Below are positions 42,980-52,309 of a stretch of DNA of 64,000 nucleotides, piece by piece. The stretch comes from Humibacillus xanthopallidus (GTDB lineage: Bacteria > Actinomycetota > Actinomycetes > Actinomycetales > Dermatophilaceae). Below the pieces are notes generated by a model. It saw only the letters and a program-made list of their open reading frames with translations, had not been told where the DNA came from and ran no database searches. Position numbers and translations under genes: made by a program. Every line of letters starts with the position of its first letter. The stretch's first letter is position 1. Location of the stretch: contig NZ_VFPM01000003.1 of NCBI RefSeq assembly GCF_006716675.1, positions 310,001 through 374,000 of the forward strand, given 5' to 3'.

Positions 42980-44151
42980 GGATCGGGATCGCCTGCCCCT
43001 ACTCCCTCGATGTGCCGGGAGGAGTGCAGTTCCACGTGCGCGACCTCGCCGAGCACTTCATCGGCGAGGGCCACGACGTCAGTGTCATCGCGCCGGCCGA
43101 CAGCGAGACCGAGCTGCCCCCCTACGTCACCTCGGCCGGGCGCGCCACGGCCGTGCGCTACAACGGCTCCGTCGCCCGCCTCAGCTTCGGCCCCGTCACG
43201 GCGGCCAAGGTCGGCCGCTGGCTCGAGCACGGCGACTTCGACGTGCTCCACCTCCACGAGCCCATGACACCGAGCGTCAGCGTCCTCGCCCTCATGGCCG
43301 CCGAGGGGCCGATCGTGGCCACCTTCCACACCTCCATGCTCCGGTCGCGGACGATGCAGACGGCATACCCCCTCCTGCGGCCCTCGCTCGAGAAGATCGC
43401 CGGGCGCATCGCCGTGAGCGAGGACGCCCGGCGCACGGTGACGACCCACGTCGGCGGCGACGCGGTGGTCATCCCGAACGGGGTCTACGTCGACCGCTTC
43501 GCCGAGGCGCCGCGACGCGCCGAGTGGATCGGCCGGCCGAACGCCCCGACGATCGCCTTCCTCGGACGCATGGGCGAGCCGCGCAAGGGCCTGCCCGTGC
43601 TCGCCGCTGCGCTGCCGGCGGTGCTGGCCGAGGTGCCGGGCCTGCGCGTCCTCGTCGCGGGTCCGGGCGACCCCGAGGAGATCACGGCGGGCTGGCCGCC
43701 GGAGGTCGCGGCTGCCTGCGAGTTCCTCGGAGGTGTGTCCGATGCCGACAAGGCCTCGCTGCTCGCCTCGGTCGACGTCTACGTCGCACCCAACACCGGC
43801 GGCGAGAGCTTCGGCATCATCCTCATCGAGGCGATGTCGGCCGGTGCCTGCGTGCTCGCCAGCGACCTGCCCGCGTTCTCCCGCGTCCTCGACGGCGGCA
43901 GTGCGGGGGCGATGTTCGCCAACGAGCAACCCGACGACCTCGCCCGCACGCTCGTGTCGCTCCTGGGCGACCCGCAGCACCGCGGGGAGCTCGCCAAGGC
44001 AGGCCAGGAGCGGGCCCGGATCTTCGACTGGTCGGTCGTCGCCGACAAGATCATGGCCGTCTACGAGACGGTCATCGAGGGCCGGATGGCCTCGCAGTGG
44101 GAGCCGGAGCGGCGCTGGGGCCGCTTCCTGCCGGGGCGGACCCACCGGTGA
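42976..44151 (+). CDS. pimA: Phosphatidylinositol alpha-mannosyltransferase PimA
   Basis: A 391-residue GT4 glycosyltransferase that adds the first mannose from GDP-mannose to phosphatidylinositol. The N-terminus (RIGIACPYSLDVPGGVQFHV) has the membrane/donor GGVQ loop. The C-terminal domain has the GDP-mannose motif ESFGIILIEAMSAG with the conserved EX7E pair, and FLGRMGEPRKGL. GTG 42976 overlaps the acyltransferase stop, and the gene overlaps the next membrane-protein gene by GTGA. Confidence 0.95.
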   Translation: MRIGIACPYSLDVPGGVQFHVRDLAEHFIGEGHDVSVIAPADSETELPPYVTSAGRATAVRYNGSVARLSFGPVTAAKVGRWLEHGDFDVLHLHEPMTPSVSVLALMAAEGPIVATFHTSMLRSRTMQTAYPLLRPSLEKIAGRIAVSEDARRTVTTHVGGDAVVIPNGVYVDRFAEAPRRAEWIGRPNAPTIAFLGRMGEPRKGLPVLAAALPAVLAEVPGLRVLVAGPGDPEEITAGWPPEVAAACEFLGGVSDADKASLLASVDVYVAPNTGGESFGIILIEAMSAGACVLASDLPAFSRVLDGGSAGAMFANEQPDDLARTLVSLLGDPQHRGELAKAGQERARIFDWSVVADKIMAVYETVIEGRMASQWEPERRWGRFLPGRTHR

Positions 44152-44696
44152 CCGAGCTCTTCACCTGGATCTTCGCCGCCCTCTTCGTCCTCGTCATCAT
44201 CGCCTGGTACCTCTCCTACACCGCCGCCCGGCTCGACCGCCTTCACGTGCGGCTCGGGGGCACGCTCGCCGCCCTCGACGCGCGCCTCGTGCGCCGGGCC
44301 GAGGCCGCCGTCGAGCTCGCCAACAGCGGCCTGCTCGACGGGGCGACCGCCCTGCTGCTCGCGACCGCCGCCGGCGAGTCGCTCGAGTCACCCTCCGAGC
44401 ACGGCGAGGCGCGCGAGCAGGCCGAGAGCGACCTCACCGAGGCGCTCGAGCTGGCACTGACGCCTGCGGTGGTCGAGGCCCTGCGCGAGACCCCGCACGG
44501 GCAGGACCTCGTCGACAAGGTCGGGTCGGCCTGCACCCGCGTGCAGCTCGCCCGGCGCTTCCACAACGACGCCGTCACCGACGTGCGACGCGTGCGGCAC
44601 AAGTGGACGATCCGGGCCTTCCACCTCGCCGGGCACACGCCGCTGCCGAGCACCGTCGAGTTCGACGACGAGATGCCCTCGCCGCTCGCCACCTGA
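44148..44696 (+). CDS. Membrane-anchored coiled protein of the PIM operon (LemA-like)
   Basis: A 182-residue protein with one N-terminal membrane helix (residues 3-22) and a long helical cytoplasmic domain. The end, LARRFHNDAVTDVRRVRHKW, resembles the LemA-type helical bundle. In M. tuberculosis the equivalent position holds Rv2609c, a membrane protein with a Nudix part. I see no Nudix box here, so this copy would be the first half only. The role in PIM metabolism is unknown. The GTG start overlaps the pimA stop. Confidence 0.75.
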   Translation: MTELFTWIFAALFVLVIIAWYLSYTAARLDRLHVRLGGTLAALDARLVRRAEAAVELANSGLLDGATALLLATAAGESLESPSEHGEAREQAESDLTEALELALTPAVVEALRETPHGQDLVDKVGSACTRVQLARRFHNDAVTDVRRVRHKWTIRAFHLAGHTPLPSTVEFDDEMPSPLAT

Positions 44697-44769
44697 CGTC
44701 GGTGCCCTCCCGGGCGCCGTCCACCGCCGCCTCGGACGGGCGCTGTCGTAACGACCGCGCACCGGGGCC

Positions 44770-44775
44770 TACCCT
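44770..44775 (+). promoter_or_regulatory. Candidate -10 (TACCCT) for pdxS
   Basis: The hexamer lies 41 bases before the pdxS GTG, giving a short leader. Upstream, GCGCTGTCGTAACG nearly repeats the GCGCTGTCGTTACG found at the thrS promoter. Confidence 0.45.
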
Positions 44776-44816
44776 TGATCTCGACCCACCCCGCGATCGC
44801 GTGAAAGCAGGACATC

Positions 44817-45728
44817 GTGAGCACCACCCCCTCCATCCCCGGCAGCGCCGCCACGGGCACGACGCGCGTCAAGCGCGGCATGGCCGAGATGCTCAAGGGC
44901 GGCGTCATCATGGACGTCGTCACGGCCGAGCAGGCCAAGATCGCCGAGGACGCCGGCGCCGTTGCCGTCATGGCCCTCGAGCGCGTGCCGGCCGACATCC
45001 GGGCCCAGGGCGGCGTGTCGCGCATGAGCGACCCCGACATGATCGACGGCATCATCGAGGCCGTCTCGATCCCCGTCATGGCCAAGGCCCGCATCGGCCA
45101 CTTCGTCGAGGCCCAGGTGCTCCAGAGCCTCGGCGTCGACTACATCGACGAGTCCGAGGTGCTGACGCCCGCCGACTACGCCAACCACATCGACAAGTGG
45201 CAGTTCACCGTGCCCTTCGTCTGTGGTGCGACGAACCTCGGCGAGGCGCTGCGCCGCATCACCGAGGGCGCGGCCATGATCCGCTCCAAGGGTGAGGCCG
45301 GCACGGGCGACGTCTCCAACGCGACGACGCACATGCGCCAGATCCGCCAGGAGATCCGCCGCCTCCAGAACCTCCCCGAGGACGAGCTCTACGTCGCGGC
45401 CAAGGAGCTGCAGGCGCCCTACGACCTCGTCAAGGAGGTCGCCGAGGCCGGCAAGCTCCCCGTCGTGCTCTTCACCGCCGGCGGCATCGCGACCCCTGCC
45501 GACGCGGCGATGATGATGCAGCTCGGCGCCGAGGGCGTCTTCGTCGGCTCGGGCATCTTCAAGTCGGGCAACCCGGCGCAGCGCGCCGAGGCCATCGTCA
45601 AGGCGACGACCTTCCACGACGACCCCGACGTCATCGCCAAGGTCTCGCGCGGCCTCGGCGAGGCCATGGTCGGCATCAACGTCGACGAGATCCCGCAGCC
45701 GCACCGGCTCGCCGAGCGCGGTTGGTGA
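44817..45728 (+). CDS. pdxS: Pyridoxal 5'-phosphate synthase subunit PdxS
   Basis: A 303-residue TIM barrel, the synthase subunit that builds PLP from ribose 5-phosphate, glyceraldehyde 3-phosphate and ammonia. It shows [17 protein letters not shown] with the catalytic Asp, [14 protein letters not shown] with Lys, and the phosphate loops [11 protein letters not shown] and [10 protein letters not shown]. The first lysine ([18 protein letters not shown]) is near the N-terminus as expected. The glutaminase partner, pdxT, normally adjacent, lies 2.5 kb away beyond two inserted genes. Confidence 0.97.
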   Translation: MSTTPSIPGSAATGTTRVKRGMAEMLKGGVIMDVVTAEQAKIAEDAGAVAVMALERVPADIRAQGGVSRMSDPDMIDGIIEAVSIPVMAKARIGHFVEAQVLQSLGVDYIDESEVLTPADYANHIDKWQFTVPFVCGATNLGEALRRITEGAAMIRSKGEAGTGDVSNATTHMRQIRQEIRRLQNLPEDELYVAAKELQAPYDLVKEVAEAGKLPVVLFTAGGIATPADAAMMMQLGAEGVFVGSGIFKSGNPAQRAEAIVKATTFHDDPDVIAKVSRGLGEAMVGINVDEIPQPHRLAERGW

Positions 45729-45754
45729 CCTCCGCCCTCCCAGCCACCCGCTGA

Positions 45755-45792
45755 CGTATGCCGCCGTGCCCCACCGGGCGCGGCGGCATACG
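45755..45792 (+). terminator. Strong hairpin after pdxS, built on GTATGCC
   Basis: CGTATGCCGCCG pairs perfectly with CGGCGGCATACG (12 bp). After one mismatch the stem continues as GCCC/GGGC with a CACC tetraloop. It sits 27 bases after the pdxS stop and is the strongest terminator-like structure seen. Confidence 0.7.
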
Positions 45793-45827
45793 CGCGTCGG
45801 GACGCCCACCCTGACAAGATCGAGGGC

Positions 45828-46850
45828 GTGGACCTCACTGGGGCGCAGCTCTCACGCTCCTACTTTCAGCGCGTCGTCAGGCCGCTCGTCGAGGCCCGCT
45901 GGCCCGGGCTGCCGTATGCCGCCGCTCGCCTCGGCAGCGGCTCCGACGTCCTCGGCCTCGACGACGCGATGTCGCGCGACCACGACTGGGGGCTACGGCT
46001 CGACCTGCTCGTCCCCGCCACGCTGGTGGCGACCGTCGACCGGCACCTGGCGGAGCACCTGCCGGAGACCTTCGCGGCCCACCCGGTCCGCTTCGCGACG
46101 ACCTGGGACCCGGTCATCCGCCACCGCGTGCAGATCCAGACGGCTCGTGACCTCGCCGTCACGCGTCTCGGTGTGGATCCCACCGCCGACCTGACGCCTG
46201 CGGACTGGCTGTCGGTGACGGGGCAGGCCGTCCTCGAGGTCACCGGGGGCGTCGTGTTCGCCGACCACGCGGGCGAGCTTGACGGCATACGGCAGCGGCT
46301 CGAGTGGTATCCCGACGACGTGTGGCGCCACGTCGTCGCGACGGACTGGGCCCGGCTCGCCCAGGAGCTGCCGTTCGTCGGACGCACGGGGGAGCGCGGC
46401 GACGAGCTGGGGTCACGCGTCGTGGCGGCGCGTCTCGTCGGGGTCGCCCTGCACCTCGGGCACCTGCTCGAGCGTCGGTGGCCGCCCTACGCCAAGTGGC
46501 TCGGCACGAGCTTCGCCGGGCTGGCGCGAGCGGGATCGGCGACCCCGCCACTGCACGCTGCGGTGGCGGCCGGGGACTGGCGCGACCGCGAGCAGGGCCT
46601 CGTCGACGCACTGCGGCAGCTCAGCCGCGTGCAGGCCGAGGTCGGGCTGCCGACCGTCGACGACCCCGTCGCGCCGTTCTGGGACCGCCCCTACCGGGGT
46701 GTGCGCGAGGACGCCGTCACCGTCGTGTCCGACAGCATCCGCGACCCGGCCGTGCTGGTGCTGCCGCGCGGTGTCGGTGCGGCGGAGCAGTGGAGCGACA
46801 ACGTCGACCTGCTCACTGACTCCCATCGCCGCCGGCCGCCGCAAGCGTGA
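45828..46850 (+). CDS. DUF4037 domain-containing protein (nucleotidyltransferase-like)
   Basis: A 340-residue protein. GSGSDVLGLDDAMSRDHDWGLRLDL near residue 40 is the DUF4037 signature and resembles the GS-x-DxD active site of the nucleotidyltransferase fold. The C-terminal part is helical. Function is not established. The GTG start has CAAGAT seven bases upstream and no ribosome site, so it may be leaderless. It converges on the kynureninase gene with 10 bases between stops. Confidence 0.75.
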   Translation: MDLTGAQLSRSYFQRVVRPLVEARWPGLPYAAARLGSGSDVLGLDDAMSRDHDWGLRLDLLVPATLVATVDRHLAEHLPETFAAHPVRFATTWDPVIRHRVQIQTARDLAVTRLGVDPTADLTPADWLSVTGQAVLEVTGGVVFADHAGELDGIRQRLEWYPDDVWRHVVATDWARLAQELPFVGRTGERGDELGSRVVAARLVGVALHLGHLLERRWPPYAKWLGTSFAGLARAGSATPPLHAAVAAGDWRDREQGLVDALRQLSRVQAEVGLPTVDDPVAPFWDRPYRGVREDAVTVVSDSIRDPAVLVLPRGVGAAEQWSDNVDLLTDSHRRRPPQA

Positions 46851-46860
46851 GGGTCGCCGC

Positions 46861-48114
46861 TCAGGTGACGGCGCCGCGCTCGGTGAACTCGGGCCGCTCG
46901 AACTCGCGATCGGCGATGACGGCGCGCACGTGCTCGGCCGCCGCGACCGCGTCGACGTGCGTGACGTAGAGCGGGGCGAAGCCGAGCCGGATGATGTCGG
47001 GCTCGCGGAAGTCGCCGATGACGCCACGCGCGATGAGCGCCTGGACGACGGCGAAGGCCTGCGGGTGGCGCAGCGACACCTGCGAGCCCCGATGGTCGTC
47101 GTCGCGCGGCGTCGCGAGGGGGAGGTCGACCCCGAGGGCGTCGAGGGCCTCGATGAACAGGCCGGTCACCGACAGCGACGCGGCTCGCACGTCGGCGGGG
47201 GAGAGCCCGTCGTAGGCCGTGAGGGCTGCTTCGAGCGCCAGGACCGACAGCAGGGGCGGCGTGCCGACCCGGGCCCGGGTGATGCCGGGCGCCGGCTCGT
47301 AGGTGCCGCTCATCTCGAACGGACGGGCGTGCCCGTGCCACCCGGTCAGCGGCTGGTCGAAGTCTGCGAGGTGGCGCTCGGCGACGTAGATGAAGGCGGG
47401 GGCGCCGGGGCCGCCGTTGAGGTACTTGTAGCCGCACCCGATCGCGAGGTCGGCGCCGTCCGCGTCGAGCCGGATGTCGAGGACCCCGGCCGAGTGGCAG
47501 AGGTCCCAGCAGGCGAGGGCGCCGACAGCGTGGGCGGCCTCGGTGATCGCGACGAGGTCCCACAGCTCGCCCGTGCGGTAGTCGACGCTCGAGTACGAGG
47601 CGAGGGCGAGGTCCTCACCCGCCTCCGCGATGGCAGCCACGGCGTCGCGGGGGTGGACGCGTCGCACCTCGAGGCCGGCGAGGCGGGCTGCCGAGTCGGT
47701 CATGTAGAGGTCGGTCGGGAAGGAGTCGGGGTCGGTCAGCACGACGGTGCGGCCCGGACGCAGGCGGGCCGCGCCGACGACGGCCTTGAAGAGGTTGACC
47801 GACGTCGAGTCCGTGACGACGACCTGGCCGGGCGCCGCGCCGACGAGACGCCCGATGGCGTCACCGACGCGGGTCTGGGCCGACCACCAGTCCGACTCGT
47901 TCCACGACCGGATCAGCCGCTCGCCCCACTGCCGGTGCACGACGTCGCCGACGACCGCCGGCACCGCCGAGGGCAGCGCCCCGAGGGAGTTGCCGTCGAG
48001 GTAGATCACCCCGTCGGGGAGGGTGAACCGGTCGCGCGTGCCGTGCAGCGGCGACTGCGCGTCGAGGGTCTCGGCGCGTGCGGTCAGGGCGTCGTGGGTG
48101 TGCACCGTCGTCAT
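46861..48114 (-). CDS. kynU: Kynureninase
   Basis: A 417-residue PLP-dependent aminotransferase-fold enzyme that cleaves kynurenine to anthranilate and alanine in tryptophan breakdown. It has YLDGNSLGALP near the N-terminus, WDLCHSAGVLDIRLDADGAD with the PLP-binding Asp, and GCGYKYLNGGPGAPAF with the Schiff-base Lys. No kynA or kynB gene is nearby. It is inserted, reversed, between pdxS and pdxT, whose product supplies its cofactor. The start has TACGTT six bases upstream and no ribosome site. Confidence 0.93.
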   Translation of the reverse strand: MTTVHTHDALTARAETLDAQSPLHGTRDRFTLPDGVIYLDGNSLGALPSAVPAVVGDVVHRQWGERLIRSWNESDWWSAQTRVGDAIGRLVGAAPGQVVVTDSTSVNLFKAVVGAARLRPGRTVVLTDPDSFPTDLYMTDSAARLAGLEVRRVHPRDAVAAIAEAGEDLALASYSSVDYRTGELWDLVAITEAAHAVGALACWDLCHSAGVLDIRLDADGADLAIGCGYKYLNGGPGAPAFIYVAERHLADFDQPLTGWHGHARPFEMSGTYEPAPGITRARVGTPPLLSVLALEAALTAYDGLSPADVRAASLSVTGLFIEALDALGVDLPLATPRDDDHRGSQVSLRHPQAFAVVQALIARGVIGDFREPDIIRLGFAPLYVTHVDAVAAAEHVRAVIADREFERPEFTERGAVT

Positions 48115-48120
48115 AGCGGC

Positions 48121-48126
48121 AACGTA
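48121..48126 (-). promoter_or_regulatory. Leaderless-type -10 (TACGTT) for kynU
   Basis: The hexamer ends 6 bases before the kynU ATG; no ribosome site is present. Confidence 0.5.
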
Positions 48127-48232
48127 TCCGGTCAGTGACCGCTGACGTCAGGCCCGGGCGCGGGCGGTGTCTCCGATCCGAGACGCAGCCGGGTGGCCGG
48201 GGACCGATTGGGGGAGAGCCCGCCGGGCGGCA

Positions 48233-48238
48233 TACGCT
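48233..48238 (+). promoter_or_regulatory. Leaderless-type -10 (TACGCT) for pdxT
   Basis: The hexamer ends 7 bases before the pdxT ATG. It is embedded in the sequence GGCATACGCT, so it overlaps a copy of the GGCATAC heptamer. Confidence 0.5.
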
Positions 48239-48245
48239 CGCGGCC

Positions 48246-48899
48246 ATGGCAGCAGCGAGTCCCCGGCCCCGCATCGGCGTGCTCGCCGTGCAGGGCGACG
48301 TCCGCGAGCACCTCGCGGCCCTCACCGAGCTCGGCGCCGAGGCGTCGACCGTCCGGCGACCGGCGGAGGTCGACGCGATCGACGGCCTCGTCATCCCCGG
48401 CGGGGAGTCGACGGTCATGGACAAGCTCGTGCGCGCCTTCGAGCTCCAGGCCCCCCTCCGCGCGCGGATCGCCGCGGGCATGCCCGTCTACGGCTCCTGC
48501 GCCGGCATGATCATGCTCGCCGACCGCATCGCCGACGCCCGGCCCGACCAGCAGACCCTCGGCGGGCTCGACATCACGGTGCGACGCAACGCCTTCGGCC
48601 GGCAGGTCGACTCCTTCGAGCAGGACCTCGACTTCGCCTGGTCGGACCCCTCGCGGGCCGGCACCGTGCACGCCGTCTTCATCCGGGCCCCCTGGGTCGA
48701 GGAGGCCGGCAACGGCGTCGAGGTGCTCGCGCGCGTGAGCGGCGGACCGGCCGCCGGTAGGATCGTCGCGGTTCGGCAGGGAAACCTCATGGCGACGTCC
48801 TTCCACCCCGAGGTGGGAGCAGACCGCCGGGTCCACGCCGAGTTCGTCGAGATCGTCAGATCACACCGCCAGCAACGGAACGTGAGGGAACCTGCATGA
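48246..48899 (+). CDS. pdxT: Pyridoxal 5'-phosphate synthase glutaminase subunit PdxT
   Basis: A 217-residue class I glutamine amidotransferase that feeds ammonia to PdxS. The nucleophile Cys is in [10 protein letters not shown], the His/Glu pair in TSFHPEV, and [12 protein letters not shown] is the family oxyanion region. The frame extends upstream to 48135, but ATG 48246 gives the family start ([14 protein letters not shown]). It overlaps the YebC-type gene by ATGA. Because pdxS is separated, pdxT needs its own promoter. Confidence 0.95.
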   Translation: MAAASPRPRIGVLAVQGDVREHLAALTELGAEASTVRRPAEVDAIDGLVIPGGESTVMDKLVRAFELQAPLRARIAAGMPVYGSCAGMIMLADRIADARPDQQTLGGLDITVRRNAFGRQVDSFEQDLDFAWSDPSRAGTVHAVFIRAPWVEEAGNGVEVLARVSGGPAAGRIVAVRQGNLMATSFHPEVGADRRVHAEFVEIVRSHRQQRNVREPA

Positions 48900-49657
48900 G
48901 CGGCCACTCCAAATGGGCCACCACGAAGCACCAGAAGGCGGCCAAGGACGCCAAGCGCGGCAAGCTCTTCGCCAAGCTCATCAAGAACATCGAGGTCGCT
49001 GCCCGTCAGGGCGGCGGTGACCCCGCGGGCAACCCGACCCTCTACGACGCCATCCAGAAGGCGAAGAAGACCTCGGTCCCCAACGACAACATCGACCGTG
49101 CCGTCAAGCGCGGCTCGGGCGCCGAGTCCGGCGGGTCCGACTGGCAGACGATCATGTACGAGGGCTACGCCCCCAACGGCGTCGCCGTGCTCATCGAGTG
49201 CCTCACCGACAACCGCAACCGCGCCGCTGCCGAGGTGCGCACCGCCCTGACGCGCAACGGCGGACAGCTCGCCGACCCGGGCTCGGTGTCCTACGTCTTC
49301 AACCGCAAGGGTGTCGTCACCGTGCCCAAGGAGGCCGGCTCCGAGGACGACCTCCTCGAGGTCGTGCTCGACGCGGGCGCCGAGGAGGTCAACGACAACG
49401 GCGACACGTGGGAGATCGTGTCGGAGGCGTCCGACTTCGTCGCGGTCCGCAAGGCGATCCAGGATGCCGGCATCGACTACGACTCGGCCGAGGCGTCCTT
49501 CGTGCCCAACCTCCAGGTGCCGCTCGACCTCGACGGCGCCAAGAAGATGATCCGGGTCATCGAGGCCCTCGAGGACAGCGACGACGTGCAGAACGTCTAC
49601 GCCAACGGCGACATCCCCGACGACGTGCTCGCGCAGCTCGACGCCGACGAGGAGTGA
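48896..49657 (+). CDS. yebC: YebC/PmpR-family protein (probable transcriptional or translational regulator)
   Basis: A 253-residue protein of the family's usual length. [30 protein letters not shown] is the invariant start of YebC/TACO1 proteins. Members bind DNA or act on ribosomes stalled at proline stretches, depending on the study. It is translationally coupled to pdxT and followed by a perfect 13-bp hairpin terminator. It lies in the same place as M. tuberculosis Rv2603c. Confidence 0.95.
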   Translation: MSGHSKWATTKHQKAAKDAKRGKLFAKLIKNIEVAARQGGGDPAGNPTLYDAIQKAKKTSVPNDNIDRAVKRGSGAESGGSDWQTIMYEGYAPNGVAVLIECLTDNRNRAAAEVRTALTRNGGQLADPGSVSYVFNRKGVVTVPKEAGSEDDLLEVVLDAGAEEVNDNGDTWEIVSEASDFVAVRKAIQDAGIDYDSAEASFVPNLQVPLDLDGAKKMIRVIEALEDSDDVQNVYANGDIPDDVLAQLDADEE

Positions 49658-49693
49658 CGCGCGGCGCAGCGGCGGTTCGCTCGCCGCTTCACG

Positions 49694-49723
49694 AGGAGGC
49701 ACGCCGGTGACGGCGTGCCTCCT
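49694..49723 (+). terminator. 13-bp perfect hairpin after yebC
   Basis: AGGAGGCACGCCG pairs with CGGCGTGCCTCCT across a GTGA tetraloop, 37 bases after the stop. It separates pdxT-yebC from the ruvCAB transcript. Confidence 0.75.
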
Positions 49724-49745
49724 GCGCGTCACGGGGGAGCGGCGT

Positions 49746-49751
49746 TAGCGT
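49746..49751 (+). promoter_or_regulatory. Candidate -10 (TAGCGT) for ruvCAB
   Basis: The predicted start of transcription would fall at about 49758, inside the LexA box just downstream. Confidence 0.5.
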
Positions 49752-49756
49752 GGCTC

Positions 49757-49772
49757 CCGAACACCTGTTCGG
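49757..49772. promoter_or_regulatory. LexA (SOS) box upstream of ruvC
   Basis: CCGAACACCTGTTCGG is a perfect 6-4-6 palindrome with the actinobacterial/Gram-positive SOS core CGAAC-N4-GTTCG. It covers the predicted transcription start of ruvCAB, an operon known to be LexA-controlled in mycobacteria, so induction by DNA damage is expected. Confidence 0.85.
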
Positions 49773-49817
49773 TTCCCGCTCGCTCCCAGCCCGATCCCGT
49801 CACCCAGGAGGTATGCC

Positions 49818-50420
49818 GTGCGTGTCCTCGCCGTGGACCCCGGGCTCACGCGCTGCGGCGTCGGGGTGGTCGACGGGGTGCCCGGGCGCAAGCTGACGCT
49901 CGTCGAGGTCGGCGTCATCCGCACGCCCTCCGGCGACCCGACGCCGAAGCGGCTCGTCGCCGTCGAGGACGAGATGCGCCTCTGGTTCGCCCGACACCGG
50001 CCCGAGAGCGTCGCCATCGAACGCGTCTTCGCCGACACCAACGTCTCGACCGTCATGGGCACCGCCCAGGTGACCGGCATCGTCATGATCATGGCCGAGC
50101 GCCTCGGGCTGCCCGTCACGCTGCACACCCCGACCGAGGTCAAGGCAGCGGTCAGCGGCAGCGGCCGCGCCGACAAGGCCCAGGTGACGACGATGGTCAC
50201 GCGTCTGCTCGGCCTCGACAAGGCTCCGAAGCCCGCCGACGCCGCCGACGCCCTCGCACTCGCCATCTGCCACGTCTGGCGCGGCGGCACCCAGACCCGT
50301 CTCGACCAGGCCCGCGCCGACGTCCTCGCCCGCACGGGGACCCGGCCGGGCGGCATACCCCGACGGGTGCCCCCCGGCGCCCGCTCAGCCCGACCCCTTC
50401 CTGGAGCCCAGCCACGATGA
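49818..50420 (+). CDS. ruvC: Holliday junction resolvase RuvC
   Basis: A 200-residue endonuclease that cuts four-way junctions moved by RuvAB. It shows the RNase-H-like fold start [16 protein letters not shown] with the first catalytic Asp, the Glu in VAIERVFAD, and the last acidic pair in [14 protein letters not shown]. The GTG start has AGGAGGT seven bases upstream. The C-terminus is extended by about 25 Arg/Pro-rich residues beyond the catalytic core. It overlaps ruvA by ATGA. Confidence 0.96.
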   Translation: MRVLAVDPGLTRCGVGVVDGVPGRKLTLVEVGVIRTPSGDPTPKRLVAVEDEMRLWFARHRPESVAIERVFADTNVSTVMGTAQVTGIVMIMAERLGLPVTLHTPTEVKAAVSGSGRADKAQVTTMVTRLLGLDKAPKPADAADALALAICHVWRGGTQTRLDQARADVLARTGTRPGGIPRRVPPGARSARPLPGAQPR

Positions 50421-51019
50421 TCGCCTCACTGTCCGGAACCGTGCTCAAGGTCGGCCTCGACACCCTCGTCCTCGGTGTCGGCGGCGTCGGCATGCTCGTG
50501 CACACGACACCGGCCACCGCGACGTCGGTGCGGCTCGGCCAGCCCGCGGAGCTCGCCACCTCGCTCGTCGTGCGCGAGGACTCCCTCACGCTCTACGGCT
50601 TCGCGACCGACGACGAGAAGCTCGTCTTCGAGACCGTCCAGACGGTGTCGGGCGTCGGCCCGCGCCTCGCCCTCGCGATGCTCGCCGTCCACTCGCCCGA
50701 CGCGGTGCGGGTCGCGCTGGGCACGGGCGATCTCGTGGCCCTGACCAAGGTGCCCGGCATCGGGCGCAAGGGCGCGGAGCGTCTCGTCCTCGAGCTCAAG
50801 GACAAGCTCGGCGCGCTGCCCGGGTCGGCGGCGACGTCGGCAGCAGTGCCGCTCGACACGGGGGAGGTGTGGCGCGAGCAGGTCAGAGAGGCGCTCGTCG
50901 GCCTCGGGTGGACGGTGCGCCAGGCCGACGACGCCCTCGACCGCGTGGCCCCCAGGGCTGCCGAGGGCGCGAGCGTGTCAGCGCTGCTGAGGGCCGCCCT
51001 CCAGGAGCTCGGTCGATGA
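50417..51019 (+). CDS. ruvA: Holliday junction branch migration protein RuvA
   Basis: A 200-residue junction-binding protein: N-terminal OB fold ([27 protein letters not shown]), tandem helix-hairpin-helix motifs ([13 protein letters not shown] and [20 protein letters not shown]), and a C-terminal RuvB-binding helical domain ([14 protein letters not shown]). It is coupled by 4-base overlaps to ruvC and ruvB. Confidence 0.97.
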   Translation: MIASLSGTVLKVGLDTLVLGVGGVGMLVHTTPATATSVRLGQPAELATSLVVREDSLTLYGFATDDEKLVFETVQTVSGVGPRLALAMLAVHSPDAVRVALGTGDLVALTKVPGIGRKGAERLVLELKDKLGALPGSAATSAAVPLDTGEVWREQVREALVGLGWTVRQADDALDRVAPRAAEGASVSALLRAALQELGR

Positions 51020-52224
51020 CCCGCGCGGCGCCCGGAGGCCGCGGCGGCGGGGACGGCGGGGGCAGCTGGGACGGCGCGGGCACGTGGGACGGCGCCGTCG
51101 AGGTCGGCGACACCGACACCGAGCGCTGGGCCGACGGGTCGTTCGATGCGACCGCCCGGGTCGTCGACGCACGCCTCGACGACGACGCCGAGACCGACGA
51201 GCGCCAGGTCGAGGTCGCGCTACGCCCCAAGCGGCTCGACGACTTCCCCGGCCAGGACCGCGTGCGCGAGCAGCTGAGCCTCGTGCTCACCGCTGCCAAG
51301 CGGCGCGGCACCCCGCCCGACCACGTCCTGCTCTCCGGGCCACCGGGGCTCGGCAAGACGACCCTCGCGATGATCGTCGCGGGCGAGCTCGAGCAGCCGA
51401 TCCGCATCACCTCGGGCCCGGCGATCCAGCACGCGGGCGACCTCGCCTCGGTGCTGTCCTCGCTGGCCGAGGGTGAGGTGCTCTTCCTCGACGAGATCCA
51501 CCGCATGTCGCGGTCGGCCGAGGAGATGCTCTACCTCGCGATGGAGGACTTCCGCGTCGACGTCATCATCGGCAAGGGTCCGGGGGCGACCGCGATCCCG
51601 CTCGAGCTGCCGCCCTTCACCGTCGTCGGGGCGACGACCCGGGCTGGGCTGCTTCCGGCTCCACTGCGCGACCGCTTCGGCTTCACGGGGCACCTCGACT
51701 ACTACGCGGCCGCCGACCTCGTGACGATCCTCCACCGATCCGCGCGCCTGCTGGGCGTCGACGCCGACGAGGACGCCGTGCGCGAGATCTCCCTGCGCTC
51801 ACGCGGCACCCCCCGCATCGCCAACCGGCTGCTGCGTCGGGTGCGTGACTGGGCGCAGGTGCACGGCGAGCACCACGTCAACCTCAAGGCCGCCCGCCAC
51901 GCCCTCGAGCTCTTCGACGTCGACCAACGCGGGCTCGACCGGCTCGACCGGGCCGTCCTCGAGGCGCTCTGCCGCCGTTTCGGCGGGGGGCCGGTGGGCC
52001 TGTCGACGCTGGCCGTCGCGGTGGGGGAGGAGCCCGACACCGTCGAGACCGTGGCCGAGCCCTATCTCGTCCGCGAGGGCTACATGGTCCGCACCCCGCG
52101 GGGGCGGGCCGCCTCCGCCCAGGCGTGGGAGCACCTCGGCCTGACCCCGCCCCGCGACGCCCAGAGTCTCTGGTCGGCCCGCCTGCCGCTCGGTGACGAC
52201 TCGTCGGGACGCTTCGACGGATGA
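51016..52224 (+). CDS. ruvB: Holliday junction branch migration ATPase RuvB, with an N-terminal extension
   Basis: A 402-residue AAA+ motor. It shows Walker A ([12 protein letters not shown]), Walker B (LFLDEIHRM), sensor 1 (VGATTRAG), the Arg finger region (LRDRFGF) and the winged-helix DNA-binding domain. The family's usual length is about 340, and the core starts near residue 70 ([13 protein letters not shown]). The Gly/Asp-rich first 65 residues look disordered; a later start such as the GTG near 51100 is possible, but ATG 51016 overlaps the ruvA stop by ATGA. Confidence 0.96.
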   Translation: MTRAAPGGRGGGDGGGSWDGAGTWDGAVEVGDTDTERWADGSFDATARVVDARLDDDAETDERQVEVALRPKRLDDFPGQDRVREQLSLVLTAAKRRGTPPDHVLLSGPPGLGKTTLAMIVAGELEQPIRITSGPAIQHAGDLASVLSSLAEGEVLFLDEIHRMSRSAEEMLYLAMEDFRVDVIIGKGPGATAIPLELPPFTVVGATTRAGLLPAPLRDRFGFTGHLDYYAAADLVTILHRSARLLGVDADEDAVREISLRSRGTPRIANRLLRRVRDWAQVHGEHHVNLKAARHALELFDVDQRGLDRLDRAVLEALCRRFGGGPVGLSTLAVAVGEEPDTVETVAEPYLVREGYMVRTPRGRAASAQAWEHLGLTPPRDAQSLWSARLPLGDDSSGRFDG

Positions 52225-52234
52225 CGGCCTCACC

Positions 52235-52258
52235 CGCGGTGCCGGCGCCGGCACCGCG
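52235..52258. terminator. 24-base perfect palindrome after ruvB
   Basis: The two 12-base halves, CGCGGTGCCGGC and GCCGGCACCGCG, are exactly complementary, 10 bases after the ruvB stop and followed by TTCTG. It probably ends the ruvCAB transcript. Confidence 0.6.
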
Positions 52259-52309
52259 TTCTGCATCCAAAACGTGACCCAGCGAGCGGTCCCGAGGCCC
52301 CCGTGGAGT

